DNA of 24,641 nt from CAYSYH01 sp964435455. GTDB lineage: Bacteria; Patescibacteriota; WWE3; 2-01-FULL-39-13; JAACPI01. Made by a program: the position numbers and the translations under genes. Below the pieces are notes generated by a model. The model was given only the letters and a program-made list of their open reading frames with translations. It did not search any database and was not told where the DNA came from. The DNA is taken from assembly GCA_964435455.1 (NCBI GenBank), contig CAYSYH010000006.1:1-24641 (forward strand), written 5' to 3'. This document shows positions 15,228 to 22,389 of the stretch, piece by piece. Position 1 is the first letter of the stretch. Each line of letters begins with the position of its first letter.

Positions 15228-15242
15228 ATTCTTAAGTATAAA

Positions 15243-16421
15243 TTACTCAAGAATTTCGGTTACAACTCCAGCTCCTACAGTTTTACCTCCTTCACGGATA
15301 GCAAATCTAAGTCCCTTTTCTACAGCCACAGGGGTTACAAGTTCTACAGTCATTTTCACGTTATCCCCTGGCATTACCATTTCTACACCACTAGGTAAAG
15401 TTACAGAACCTGTAACATCAGTTGTTCTAATGTAAAACTGAGGCCTATATCCACTAAAAAATGGAGTATGTCTTCCACCTTCTTCTTTAGAAAGTATATA
15501 TACTTCAGCTTCAAATTTTTTGTGAGGTTTAATACTACCTGGAGCAGCTAATACCTGACCTCTTTCTATATCCCCTCTACTAAGGCCTCTTAGTAAAACT
15601 CCTACATTATCTCCAGCTAAACCTTCTTCTAATTGCTTTTTAAACATTTCTACTCCTGTAACTACTGTTTTTTGTGTTGGTCTTATACCTACAATTTCTA
15701 CCTCTTCGCCAACTTTTATTTTACCTCTTTCAATTTTACCTGTAGCAACAGTACCTCTTCCTGTAATGCTAAATACGTCTTCTATAGGCATTAAGAAAGG
15801 TTTGTCTAAATCTCTTTCAGGAGTAGGAATATATTCATCTACTGCTTTCATTAATTCTTCAATAGATTTTACAGCCTCTGGGTCTCCATCTAAAGCTTTT
15901 AGAGCAGAACCTCTTATAAAGGGAGTATTTTTACCATCAAATCCGTATTTATCTAATAATTCTCTAACTTCCTCTTCTACTAAATCTACAAGTTCCATAT
16001 CTTCTACTAAGTCTATTTTATTTAAAAATACAACTATTGCAGGTACATTTACCTGTTTTGCAAGTAATATATGCTCTCTAGTTTGAGGCATAGGGCCATC
16101 TGGAGCAGAAACTACTAAGATAGCTCCATCTACTTGAGCAGCACCTGTAATCATATTTTTAATATAATCAGCGTGCCCAGGCATATCTACGTGAGCATAG
16201 TGTCTTTTTTCAGTACTGTATTCAACATGAGTAATATTTATAGTAATACCTCTTTCTTTTTCTTCTGGAGCTTTATCTATATTTTCAAAAGGGGTAAAGT
16301 CAGCAAATCCCTTATCAGCAAGCACTTTTGTAATTGCTGCAGTTAAAGTTGTTTTTCCATGGTCAACATGTCCCATGGTACCAATATTTACATGTGGTTT
16401 TGATCTATCAAATGTAGCCAT
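15243..16421 (-). CDS. tuf: Elongation factor Tu
   Basis: GTPase that delivers aminoacyl-tRNA to the ribosome. 392 aa, standard. G1 P-loop GHVDHGKT at 17-24, effector region with RGITIN, G3 DMPGH, G4 NKID and G5 GSALKA are all present, followed by the two beta-barrel domains (GRGTVATGKIERGKIKVGEE; QFYIRTTDVTGSV). Apparently a single tuf in this window. It lies 149 bp from fusA with a promoter candidate in the gap and has its own terminator, so it may form a separate transcription unit. Confidence 0.99.
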   Translation of the reverse strand: MATFDRSKPHVNIGTMGHVDHGKTTLTAAITKVLADKGFADFTPFENIDKAPEEKERGITINITHVEYSTEKRHYAHVDMPGHADYIKNMITGAAQVDGAILVVSAPDGPMPQTREHILLAKQVNVPAIVVFLNKIDLVEDMELVDLVEEEVRELLDKYGFDGKNTPFIRGSALKALDGDPEAVKSIEELMKAVDEYIPTPERDLDKPFLMPIEDVFSITGRGTVATGKIERGKIKVGEEVEIVGIRPTQKTVVTGVEMFKKQLEEGLAGDNVGVLLRGLSRGDIERGQVLAAPGSIKPHKKFEAEVYILSKEEGGRHTPFFSGYRPQFYIRTTDVTGSVTLPSGVEMVMPGDNVKMTVELVTPVAVEKGLRFAIREGGKTVGAGVVTEILE

Positions 16422-16505
16422 AGTTTATAAGGTATACTGTTATTTGCCTATTATTTTAATAAACAGACAACAGAATTAAATTTACACACAAAGTAACTAC
16501 TGTTA

Positions 16506-16525
16506 TTGTAGCATATCAGCTACAA
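16506..16525. repeat. 7-bp inverted repeat in the tuf leader
   Basis: TTGTAGC (16506-16512) and GCTACAA (16519-16525) are exact inverted copies around a 6-base spacer. They lie immediately downstream of the -10 box of the tuf promoter candidate, thus near the expected transcription start. It could be a 5'-end hairpin or a protein-binding site. No U-tract follows, so it is not a fusA terminator. Confidence 0.5.
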
Positions 16526-16553
16526 ATTTTATAGTAAAATACTAATAAATCAA
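16526..16553 (-). promoter_or_regulatory. Candidate promoter for tuf
   Basis: On the minus strand there is a TTGATT box (16548-16553), a 16-base spacer and a TAAAAT box (16526-16531), in the 149-bp fusA-tuf gap. It would give a leader of about 95-100 bases. A second -10-like hexamer, TACAAT at 16505-16510, lies just downstream without a good -35 partner. Confidence 0.4.
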
Positions 16554-16570
16554 GGGTTTGTTACCAAAAT

Positions 16571-18679
16571 TTATGCTTTCTTCTCTATTATTTTTTCTGC
16601 CACGTTTTTTGGTACCTCTTCATAATGGCTAAACATCATACTAAAACTTGCTCTACCACTTGTCATTGATCTAAGTTCTGTAGTATAACCAAACATTTCG
16701 GCTAAGGGAACTAAAGCCTTTATTACTTTTACATTACCTCTATCCTCTGTACCCTCAACCCTACCACGTTTACTAGATAAATTACCCATAACATCTCCTA
16801 AATATTCTTCAGGTGTTACTACCTCCACCTTCATTATAGGTTCTAAAAGAACAGGATTTGCTTTTTTTACACCTTCTCTAATAGCCTCGTTTGCAGCCAT
16901 CTTAAATGCAATTTCAGATGAATCTACTTCGTGATAAGATCCATCAAATAAAATTACTTCTACATCTACTAAAGGATAACCGGCAATAACCCCTTTATTC
17001 AAAGCTTCTTTTACACCTTTTTCTACTCCGGGTATAAATTCTTTTGGTATGGCCCCTCCAACAATTTTATTTACAAATTGATTACCAGAACCCCTCTCTA
17101 AAGGTTTTAATCTTAAAAAAACGTGCCCATATTGACCTCTACCCCCAGATTGTTTTATATATTTACCCTCTTGCTCTACTTCCTTTGTTATGGTTTCTCT
17201 ATATGCAACTCTTGGTTTACCTACTACAGCTTCAACTTTATGCTCGCGTTTTAAACGATCTACCAAAATTTCTAAATGCAACTCACCCATACCAGAAATT
17301 AAAGTTTGCCCCGTCTCTTGATTTGTTGTAACTCTAAAAGTTGGATCTTCTTTAGCAAGTTTATTTAAAGCCATACCTAACTTTTCCTGATCAGCCTTTG
17401 TTTTAGGTTCAATAGAAATAGATATAACCGGTTCTGCAAAATCTATGCGTTCTAGCTCGATAGGCCTTTCAGGACTACATAAAGTATCACCAGTAACAGA
17501 GTTTTTTAACCCTATAACCGCACCTATTTCACCAGCACTTAAAGAGTCCACTTCTTCTCTATGATTAGAATGCATAAGCATAAGCCTACCAATACGCTCT
17601 TTTGATTTAGAATTAGAGTTGTAAACATACGTACCACTTTTTAAGGTACCTGAATAAACTCGTACATAGGTTAAAGTACCTACAAACGGATCATTTTGAA
17701 TCTTAAAACAAAGAGCTGCTAAATCCCCTTGCGGATTAGGAGTTAATTTTATAGTTTCTCCTGTTTTTAAATTGGTACCTTCTACAGGGGGAACATCTAA
17801 AGGGGAAGGTAAATAATCCACAACAGCATCTAAAAGCATCTGGACACCTACATTTTTTAAAGCAGATCCACAAAGAACAGGATATAGTTTATTAGATATA
17901 GTTGCTTTCCTTAAAGCTTGTTTAATTTCTTCTTCTGATAAATCACCTTCTTCAAAAAATTTCTCTAAAAGTTTATCATCTGTTTCAGCTACAGTTTCAA
18001 GCAATTCTGATCTATATTTATTAGCTTTATCTTTTAAGTCTTCGGGGATATCGGTCTCATCAAAAGTAGCTCCTAAATCTTCGCTATGCCATATATAAGC
18101 CTTCATTTTTATTAAATCTACTACTCCCCTAAAATTACTTTCTTCCCCAATTGGTAATTGCAATACAGCCACTTTAGCACCTAATCTTTGACGAATAGAT
18201 TCTATATCAGCCTCATAATCTACCCCTATTCTATCCATTTTATTTATAAAACATATTCTGGGTACATTGTATTTATCAGCTTGCCTCCAAACTGTTTCAG
18301 ATTGAGTTTCAACTCCAGCAACTGCATCAAAAACTACAACTCCCCCATCTAAAACACGTAAAGATCTTTCTACTTCTGCGGTAAAATCAACGTGACCAGG
18401 AGTATCAATAATATTTATACGATGATCTCTCCAAAAGCAAGTTGTAGTAGCACTGGTAATAGTTATACCTCTTTCTCGTTCTTGTTCCATCCAATCCATA
18501 GTAGCTTCCCCCTCGTGTACTTCCCCAATTTTATAACTTCTCCCTGTGTAATATAAAATTCTTTCGGTAGTGGTTGTTTTACCAGCATCAATATGAGCAA
18601 TTATCCCTATGTTTCTAATGACATTAATAGGATATTTTTTTCTAAGTTCCTTAGTACTTTTACTAGAAGATTGAGCCAT
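16571..18679 (-). CDS. fusA: Elongation factor G
   Basis: Translocation GTPase. 702 aa, standard. G1 AHIDAGKT at 28-35, RGITITSATTT switch region, DTPGHVDFT, NKMDR and the G5-like CGSALKN are all present. Domains II-V follow, with domain IV segment SGGRGQYGHV and the C-terminal domain V segment EYLGDVMGNLSSKRG. In many bacteria fusA follows rpsL and rpsG; neither is upstream here, where an exoribonuclease gene is found instead. Promoter candidates lie in the 92-bp gap. Confidence 0.99.
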   Translation of the reverse strand: MAQSSSKSTKELRKKYPINVIRNIGIIAHIDAGKTTTTERILYYTGRSYKIGEVHEGEATMDWMEQERERGITITSATTTCFWRDHRINIIDTPGHVDFTAEVERSLRVLDGGVVVFDAVAGVETQSETVWRQADKYNVPRICFINKMDRIGVDYEADIESIRQRLGAKVAVLQLPIGEESNFRGVVDLIKMKAYIWHSEDLGATFDETDIPEDLKDKANKYRSELLETVAETDDKLLEKFFEEGDLSEEEIKQALRKATISNKLYPVLCGSALKNVGVQMLLDAVVDYLPSPLDVPPVEGTNLKTGETIKLTPNPQGDLAALCFKIQNDPFVGTLTYVRVYSGTLKSGTYVYNSNSKSKERIGRLMLMHSNHREEVDSLSAGEIGAVIGLKNSVTGDTLCSPERPIELERIDFAEPVISISIEPKTKADQEKLGMALNKLAKEDPTFRVTTNQETGQTLISGMGELHLEILVDRLKREHKVEAVVGKPRVAYRETITKEVEQEGKYIKQSGGRGQYGHVFLRLKPLERGSGNQFVNKIVGGAIPKEFIPGVEKGVKEALNKGVIAGYPLVDVEVILFDGSYHEVDSSEIAFKMAANEAIREGVKKANPVLLEPIMKVEVVTPEEYLGDVMGNLSSKRGRVEGTEDRGNVKVIKALVPLAEMFGYTTELRSMTSGRASFSMMFSHYEEVPKNVAEKIIEKKA

Positions 18680-18719
18680 ATATAAAATTGTAAATTTATT
18701 CTTAATTTTAAACAGAGCA

Positions 18720-18748
18720 ATTTTAAAATATATTACCCTTAAAGTAAA
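18720..18748 (-). promoter_or_regulatory. Candidate promoter for fusA
   Basis: On the minus strand there is a TTTACT box (18743-18748), a 17-base spacer and a TAAAAT box (18720-18725), about 40 bases before the fusA ATG. An alternative -10 hexamer, TACAAT at 18687-18692, lies exactly 7 bases from the ATG and would give a leaderless transcript, though it lacks a good -35 box. Confidence 0.4.
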
Positions 18749-18771
18749 CTACTTTTTAAGTGTTATTTTGA

Positions 18772-19722
18772 CTATTTTGGTGGAGAATATAAAACAGATC
18801 CTAAATATTTATTATAAGGAGTAAACCCTTCTTCATTAGGAATGTTTTCTCTCATATGGCTTGAATAAATACCTACTTGACTAGAAATATCATCTATATA
18901 ACTAAGTAGCTGGGCTTCTAATGTTAAAGGTAATACTGGAGAACCATTTTCGTGAGAACCATGATGACTTAAAATTAAATGTAAAAGCCTTGCCTTTTTT
19001 TCTTTATCAAAGTTTTTAGGGAATTTTTGTTCTAAAAATAATACGCCAAGAACAATATGGCCTAATAAATAACCCTCTTTAGTACGAGATATAGTAGCCT
19101 TTTTAAAATTTAATTCATAAATTTTCCCAATATCATGAAAAATTATACCAAATACTAATTCAGAGTATTTAATACTGGGATAAAGATTTTTTGCAGTCTC
19201 CGCAAAATTGAGCATTTCGTATACATGTTCTATTAATCCCCCCACATAGTTATGGTGTACAACCTGCCCTGCAGGAGTCTTTTTATACAACTCTACTATA
19301 TGTTTGTCATCAAAAACATTTTTTATCACTTTTTTTATATCTTCGTCCTCTAAAGAATTTACACAATTTAAGATATAATTAAAAAGGTGGTCTACATCCC
19401 TTTCTCCTTTCTCTATAAACAAATCTGGATTAAACTCTTTAGCTATAGAAAATTTTTGTATTATTACTTGCAAATCTTCATTAAAACTATCTACTTTTCC
19501 AGTTACTAAAATAACATCTCCTTCTTTTAATAAATTCAACTCACATGAAGAAAAGTAATCAGACCAGATTTTTGCCTTTACCGTGCCTGTTTTGTCAGAA
19601 AGAACCAAATCATAATATTCATTATTATTTTTACCTCTTCTTTTAGAAAAAGATTTTACAGCAAAGGAATGATTAACTAATATATCTCCAGATTTAAGAT
19701 CTTTAATAAATAACTTTTTCAT
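18772..19722 (-). CDS. YhaM-type 3'-5' exoribonuclease (OB fold + HD domain)
   Basis: Predicted metal-dependent exoribonuclease that trims single-stranded RNA 3' ends. 316 aa, close to Bacillus YhaM (about 314). The N-terminal OB fold (about 8-95) includes YYDLVLSDKTGTVKAKIWSD and GDVILVTGKVDSF. The HD domain runs from about 150 to 290, with likely metal ligands His166 (GGLIEHVYEM), His196-Asp197 (FHDIGKIYEL), His222 (GYLLGHIVLG), His253/His254 (SHHGSHENG) and Asp277 (LLSYIDDIS). It is co-directional with two small membrane-protein genes upstream (5-bp gap) and with fusA downstream. Ends in TAG. RNA-decay function is inferred from the family. Confidence 0.88.
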   Translation of the reverse strand: MKKLFIKDLKSGDILVNHSFAVKSFSKRRGKNNNEYYDLVLSDKTGTVKAKIWSDYFSSCELNLLKEGDVILVTGKVDSFNEDLQVIIQKFSIAKEFNPDLFIEKGERDVDHLFNYILNCVNSLEDEDIKKVIKNVFDDKHIVELYKKTPAGQVVHHNYVGGLIEHVYEMLNFAETAKNLYPSIKYSELVFGIIFHDIGKIYELNFKKATISRTKEGYLLGHIVLGVLFLEQKFPKNFDKEKKARLLHLILSHHGSHENGSPVLPLTLEAQLLSYIDDISSQVGIYSSHMRENIPNEEGFTPYNKYLGSVLYSPPK

Positions 19723-19727
19723 AATAA

Positions 19728-20060
19728 CTAATGTTTTTTAATTTTAAAAAACTGTTGTTTCTTTTTTTTAGGTTTATCATCCTCTTTTGGTGGTGTATAG
19801 CTTTTTATAAAAGAATAAAGGTTGATACCTAAATGATTATCTAAACTTTTTAATCCTTTGCGAAAAGCTTTTGAACTATCAAAATACTTTTTAATACCTA
19901 AAAGAAAGTGCTTGGACTCTTTGTTTAAATCAATTAAGTTCTTTTTTATATTTTTTAAATCATTCTCTCTTGTTAACAAGTCATATAACATAAAAGAGCC
20001 AAATCCTATCAAAAATCCTATAACTAAATATTTTGTATCTTTATTTTCTCGCTTTTCCAT
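19728..20060 (-). CDS. Small membrane-anchored protein of unknown function
   Basis: 110 aa. I do not recognise a specific family. A short polar N-terminus is followed by one hydrophobic segment at about residues 11-30 (YLVIGFLIGFGSFMLYDLLT), resembling YtxH-like proteins (small single-span proteins with a glycine-containing membrane segment). After it come a charged, probably helical region and a lysine-rich tail with KPKKKKQQ. Its start overlaps the upstream small membrane-protein gene by 20 bp, and it lies 5 bp before the YhaM-like gene, so the three probably form an operon. Ends in TAG. Confidence 0.65.
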   Translation of the reverse strand: MEKRENKDTKYLVIGFLIGFGSFMLYDLLTRENDLKNIKKNLIDLNKESKHFLLGIKKYFDSSKAFRKGLKSLDNHLGINLYSFIKSYTPPKEDDKPKKKKQQFFKIKKH

Positions 20061-20289
20061 TATTTTTTATAGTTTTATATAAATCAAACAAAGTTTTTAA
20101 CACTAAAGGGCCAACTGTCACAGTACCCGATAATTTACTAAAAGAACTTTGCGCAGTATCCAAAAAAGAAGAGGTTTTTTTAATTAATCCTCTCACATCT
20201 TTTAAAACAATTACCAAATATACCCCTACTAATATTAAATTAATAGAAAGAAGCAAAAGAATAATCAAAAGGATAGTTTGTATGTCCAT
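20041..20289 (-). CDS. Small membrane protein, DUF948-like
   Basis: 82 aa. A strongly hydrophobic N-terminal segment (about 4-28, with ILLIILLLLSINLILVGVYL) is followed by an amphipathic stretch VRGLIKKTSSFLDTAQSSF and a short tail. This layout resembles DUF948-type proteins, often found beside YtxH-like partners; here too the neighbour is a YtxH-like gene (20-bp overlap). Function unknown. A TATAAT hexamer lies only 6 bases before the ATG, so the transcript could be leaderless. Confidence 0.6.
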   Translation of the reverse strand: MDIQTILLIILLLLSINLILVGVYLVIVLKDVRGLIKKTSSFLDTAQSSFSKLSGTVTVGPLVLKTLFDLYKTIKNNGKARK

Positions 20290-20593
20290 ACTATTATTAT
20301 AACATTAAAGCTTATTAAGTTTATAGTAATATCTTTAAAATTATTTAAAACATCCAAATTACCATAAGTGGGGTTTTCATTAATATATTAAAGAATAAAA
20401 TTTTGCATTTATAATCTTACCCCTTTTTCTAAAGTAGTTAAGTTATTGCCATGCCTTTGCTTAGTTTTTTCAATCTACATTTGATCAAAAATAAAATTAC
20501 CATAAGCCTATACAATTAAATAATTTTAATATATTTCGGCTTGTTGAATCCAATGAATATGATTACCAATTACTAAAGATAACCCCAAAAGCG
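20290..20593 (-). other. AT-rich gap with a possible decayed reading frame and a 13-bp direct repeat
   Basis: No intact gene is seen in these 304 bp. One minus-strand frame, continuing past the mazG-like stop, reads as plausible protein (LLTLLGLSLVIGNHIHWIQQ near the start, later NNLTTLEKGVRL and NENPTYGNLDVLNNFKDI) but is broken by five stops (three TAA, two TAG). The 13-bp word AAATTACCATAAG occurs at 20356-20368 and 20494-20506, 138 bp apart, and gives TYGN and AYGN in that same frame. It may be a pseudogene or chance in AT-rich DNA. Confidence 0.25.
20296..20301 (-). promoter_or_regulatory. TATAAT -10 box directly before the small membrane-protein gene
   Basis: A perfect TATAAT on the minus strand is followed by AATAGT and then the ATG (20287-20289). 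Transcription would start at or next to the start codon, so no leader or Shine-Dalgarno sequence would exist. No clear -35 box was found. Confidence 0.4.
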
Positions 20594-20911
20594 TTAAGAG
20601 TCTTTTTCATTATCGTCTACTCTAACAAAGGTACCATTAATTTTTTTGTACTTTCTTTTTTCATTTATCTTTATTTTCCTAACTATTTCTTTTTGTAAAT
20701 CAATTCCTAATATTTCTGATATACCCAGTAAATAAATAGCTATATCTGCAAGTTCCTCAGGAAGGTCAGATAATTTTTTGCGATACGCCCTAAAAGCCTC
20801 TGAAACTTCTTCATGTAAAAGGCTAAACTCTAAAGGAATATCTGTAACATTAAAACCCTTTTTTACTTTATTTTTGTAAACGCGTTTTTGCAGGTTTTTC
20901 AAATCAATCAT
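20594..20911 (-). CDS. MazG-like nucleotide pyrophosphohydrolase
   Basis: 105 aa, a single MazG domain of the all-alpha NTP pyrophosphohydrolase superfamily. These enzymes hydrolyse NTPs or dNTPs to NMPs and pyrophosphate, often clearing damaged or excess nucleotides. The Mg-binding motif EExxE is at residues 34-38 (LLHEEVSEAF) and the second ligand pair ExxD at 53-56 (EELADIAIYLL). The C-terminal KIKINEKRKYKKINGTFVR resembles the K...R.YK..GK segment of short MazG-like proteins. It stands alone, divergent from the plus-strand gene at 21047. Substrate unknown. Confidence 0.85.
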   Translation of the reverse strand: MIDLKNLQKRVYKNKVKKGFNVTDIPLEFSLLHEEVSEAFRAYRKKLSDLPEELADIAIYLLGISEILGIDLQKEIVRKIKINEKRKYKKINGTFVRVDDNEKDS

Positions 20912-20921
20912 TTGGTTAAGT

Positions 20922-20949
20922 TTTATATGATATAGATAATATTACTCAA
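20922..20949 (-). promoter_or_regulatory. Candidate promoter for the MazG-like gene
   Basis: On the minus strand there is a TTGAGT box (20944-20949), a 16-base spacer and a TATAAA box (20922-20927), ending 10 bases before the ATG. The transcript would have at most a few untranslated bases. Confidence 0.45.
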
Positions 20950-21010
20950 GTGTAAATACAAAATCAATAAACATATTTTTTTATTATATAAACCATTTTT
21001 AAATTAAATC

Positions 21011-21039
21011 TTCTTAATATACAATATAAAATGTATAAT
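21011..21039 (+). promoter_or_regulatory. Candidate promoter for the plus-strand membrane-protein genes
   Basis: A TTCTTA box (21011-21016), a 17-base spacer and a perfect TATAAT (21034-21039), followed by 7 bases and the ATG at 21047. The geometry predicts a leaderless transcript. The -35 match is only moderate. Confidence 0.45.
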
Positions 21040-21046
21040 CTATTTA

Positions 21047-21778
21047 ATGAGAAAAACTACAACTTTTGCCCTATTAATCTCTTTTTTTATTTTATTACTT
21101 GTTACAATATTTGTTACAGGCAAAAGTTATAAAAAAACTCAACTGCCAAAAGAAAACAGTAATAAACAAAAAGAAGAAAAAAATATTACAACAACTCAAA
21201 GAATATTAAGTTCATCTATAACAACAGAATGTAAAGTAAAAGTAAAAACTGCAGAAAAAGTATTTGAAATACCTACAAAAATTTCTGAATTACAATCCAA
21301 AAATTGTAATAATATTTTACACAAAATATCACCATCACAAAAATATTTAGTTTTTACAGATATAAGTGGAAAAACAGATAAAGAATTTAAAATTTACTCG
21401 GGCAAACTAGACAAAGTGTTAAACTTATATACTTTAGGTCCTACAGATATTTTAAGTTTGGAATTTTTACCAAAAGACTATTTGGCCGTATTGACTGGGT
21501 ATATAAATATATTTGGTTCCAAACAAGAACCAAAACTAGCAATAATAGATATTAACGGAATTTTTAAACAAAAACCCTTATCAACAAAAGAAAATCGTAT
21601 AGTAGATTTTGACAAATACAAAAAGGTAATAAATATAACTACAACAAAAGATACTAAAATTATTAAATTGAATATAAAAAATGGTAACATTTTGATATAC
21701 GGCAAAAAGAAAGATTTTAATAAAGTAAGTGTAGTAAAAACAATACCATTTAAAACAGTACTAAGTGGAGATGACTAA
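21047..21778 (+). CDS. Membrane-anchored extracytoplasmic protein of unknown function
   Basis: 243 aa. Residues 7-25 (FALLISFFILLLVTIFVTG) form a signal anchor after a short basic N-terminus. A Lys/Asn/Thr-rich linker follows (about 26-55), then a beta-rich domain. Segments such as ISPSQKYLVFTDISGK, LSLEFLPKDYLAVLTGY and KLAIIDINGIF have the rhythm of TolB/WD-type propeller blades, but there are too few for a complete propeller, and I assign no family. It is first in a plus-strand group and overlaps the PEBP gene by 8 bp, so the two are probably translated together at the cell surface. Confidence 0.7.
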   Translation: MRKTTTFALLISFFILLLVTIFVTGKSYKKTQLPKENSNKQKEEKNITTTQRILSSSITTECKVKVKTAEKVFEIPTKISELQSKNCNNILHKISPSQKYLVFTDISGKTDKEFKIYSGKLDKVLNLYTLGPTDILSLEFLPKDYLAVLTGYINIFGSKQEPKLAIIDINGIFKQKPLSTKENRIVDFDKYKKVINITTTKDTKIIKLNIKNGNILIYGKKKDFNKVSVVKTIPFKTVLSGDD

Positions 21779-22334
21779 AAGAATTTTCTTAGTTATAGCA
21801 ATATTTCTTATAATAGGCATTTTAGTTTATTACAAAATATTTTTAAAACCCTTGTTATACTTTAAATACTCCGGTAAAATAAAAAAACAGGGTAATATGT
21901 ATATAACATCGCCCGCCTTTGGAAAAAGCGAAATAATACCTACAAAATATACATGTGATGGGGAAAATGTTAATCCTCCATTAATTATTGCTGGAGTTCC
22001 ACAAAACTCCAAAAGCTTAGTTTTAATAGTAGAAGACCCAGATGCCCCTATGGGAACGTGGAGTCATTGGATAGTATACAACATTAATCCAAATGTTAAC
22101 GAAATAAAAGAAAATGAGATACCTGATGACGGGATAGAAATAGTTAATAGCTTTGGAACAAAAAGTTATGGAGGACCATGCCCACCTCCAGGACCAGCTC
22201 ATAGATATTTTTTTAAAATTTACGCATTAGATACAAAATTTTTGGAACAAATACAAACAAAAGAAGAACTTATTAAAAAAATGGAAGGGCATATAATAAT
22301 AAAGTCTTCTCTTATGGGAGTTTATTCTAGGTAA
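21771..22334 (+). CDS. PEBP/YbhB-YbcL family protein with membrane anchor
   Basis: Member of the phosphatidylethanolamine-binding (Raf kinase inhibitor-like) family. 187 aa from the ATG at 21771; a GTG two codons upstream is an alternative. The membrane segment is about residues 4-25 (IFLVIAIFLIIGILVYY), so the domain likely faces outside. Family marks are YTCDGENVNPPL, the DPDAP ligand-site motif (89-93), SHWIVYNI with His99, and GGPCPPPGPAHRYFFKIYAL. In bacteria the role of this family is unclear (possible small-molecule or anion binding). It overlaps the upstream gene by 8 bp. Confidence 0.9.
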   Translation: MTKRIFLVIAIFLIIGILVYYKIFLKPLLYFKYSGKIKKQGNMYITSPAFGKSEIIPTKYTCDGENVNPPLIIAGVPQNSKSLVLIVEDPDAPMGTWSHWIVYNINPNVNEIKENEIPDDGIEIVNSFGTKSYGGPCPPPGPAHRYFFKIYALDTKFLEQIQTKEELIKKMEGHIIIKSSLMGVYSR

Positions 22335-22376
22335 GTCTTTATATTATGTAAAACAGTTAGTATTTTTTTAATATGT

Positions 22377-22382
22377 TAAAAT
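22377..22382 (+). promoter_or_regulatory. -10-like box just before the DUF3105 gene
   Basis: TAAAAT followed by 7 bases and the GTG start at 22390. No convincing -35 hexamer. Same geometry as the boxes before the genes at 20289 and 21047. Confidence 0.3.
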
Positions 22383-22389
22383 ATTTATT

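Noticed and set aside
18726..18752. CTTAAAGTA...TACTTTTTAAG as a terminator after the upstream exoribonuclease gene's neighbour region
   Set aside because: The arms match imperfectly (two extra T), the stem is weak and it overlaps the better-supported fusA promoter candidate.
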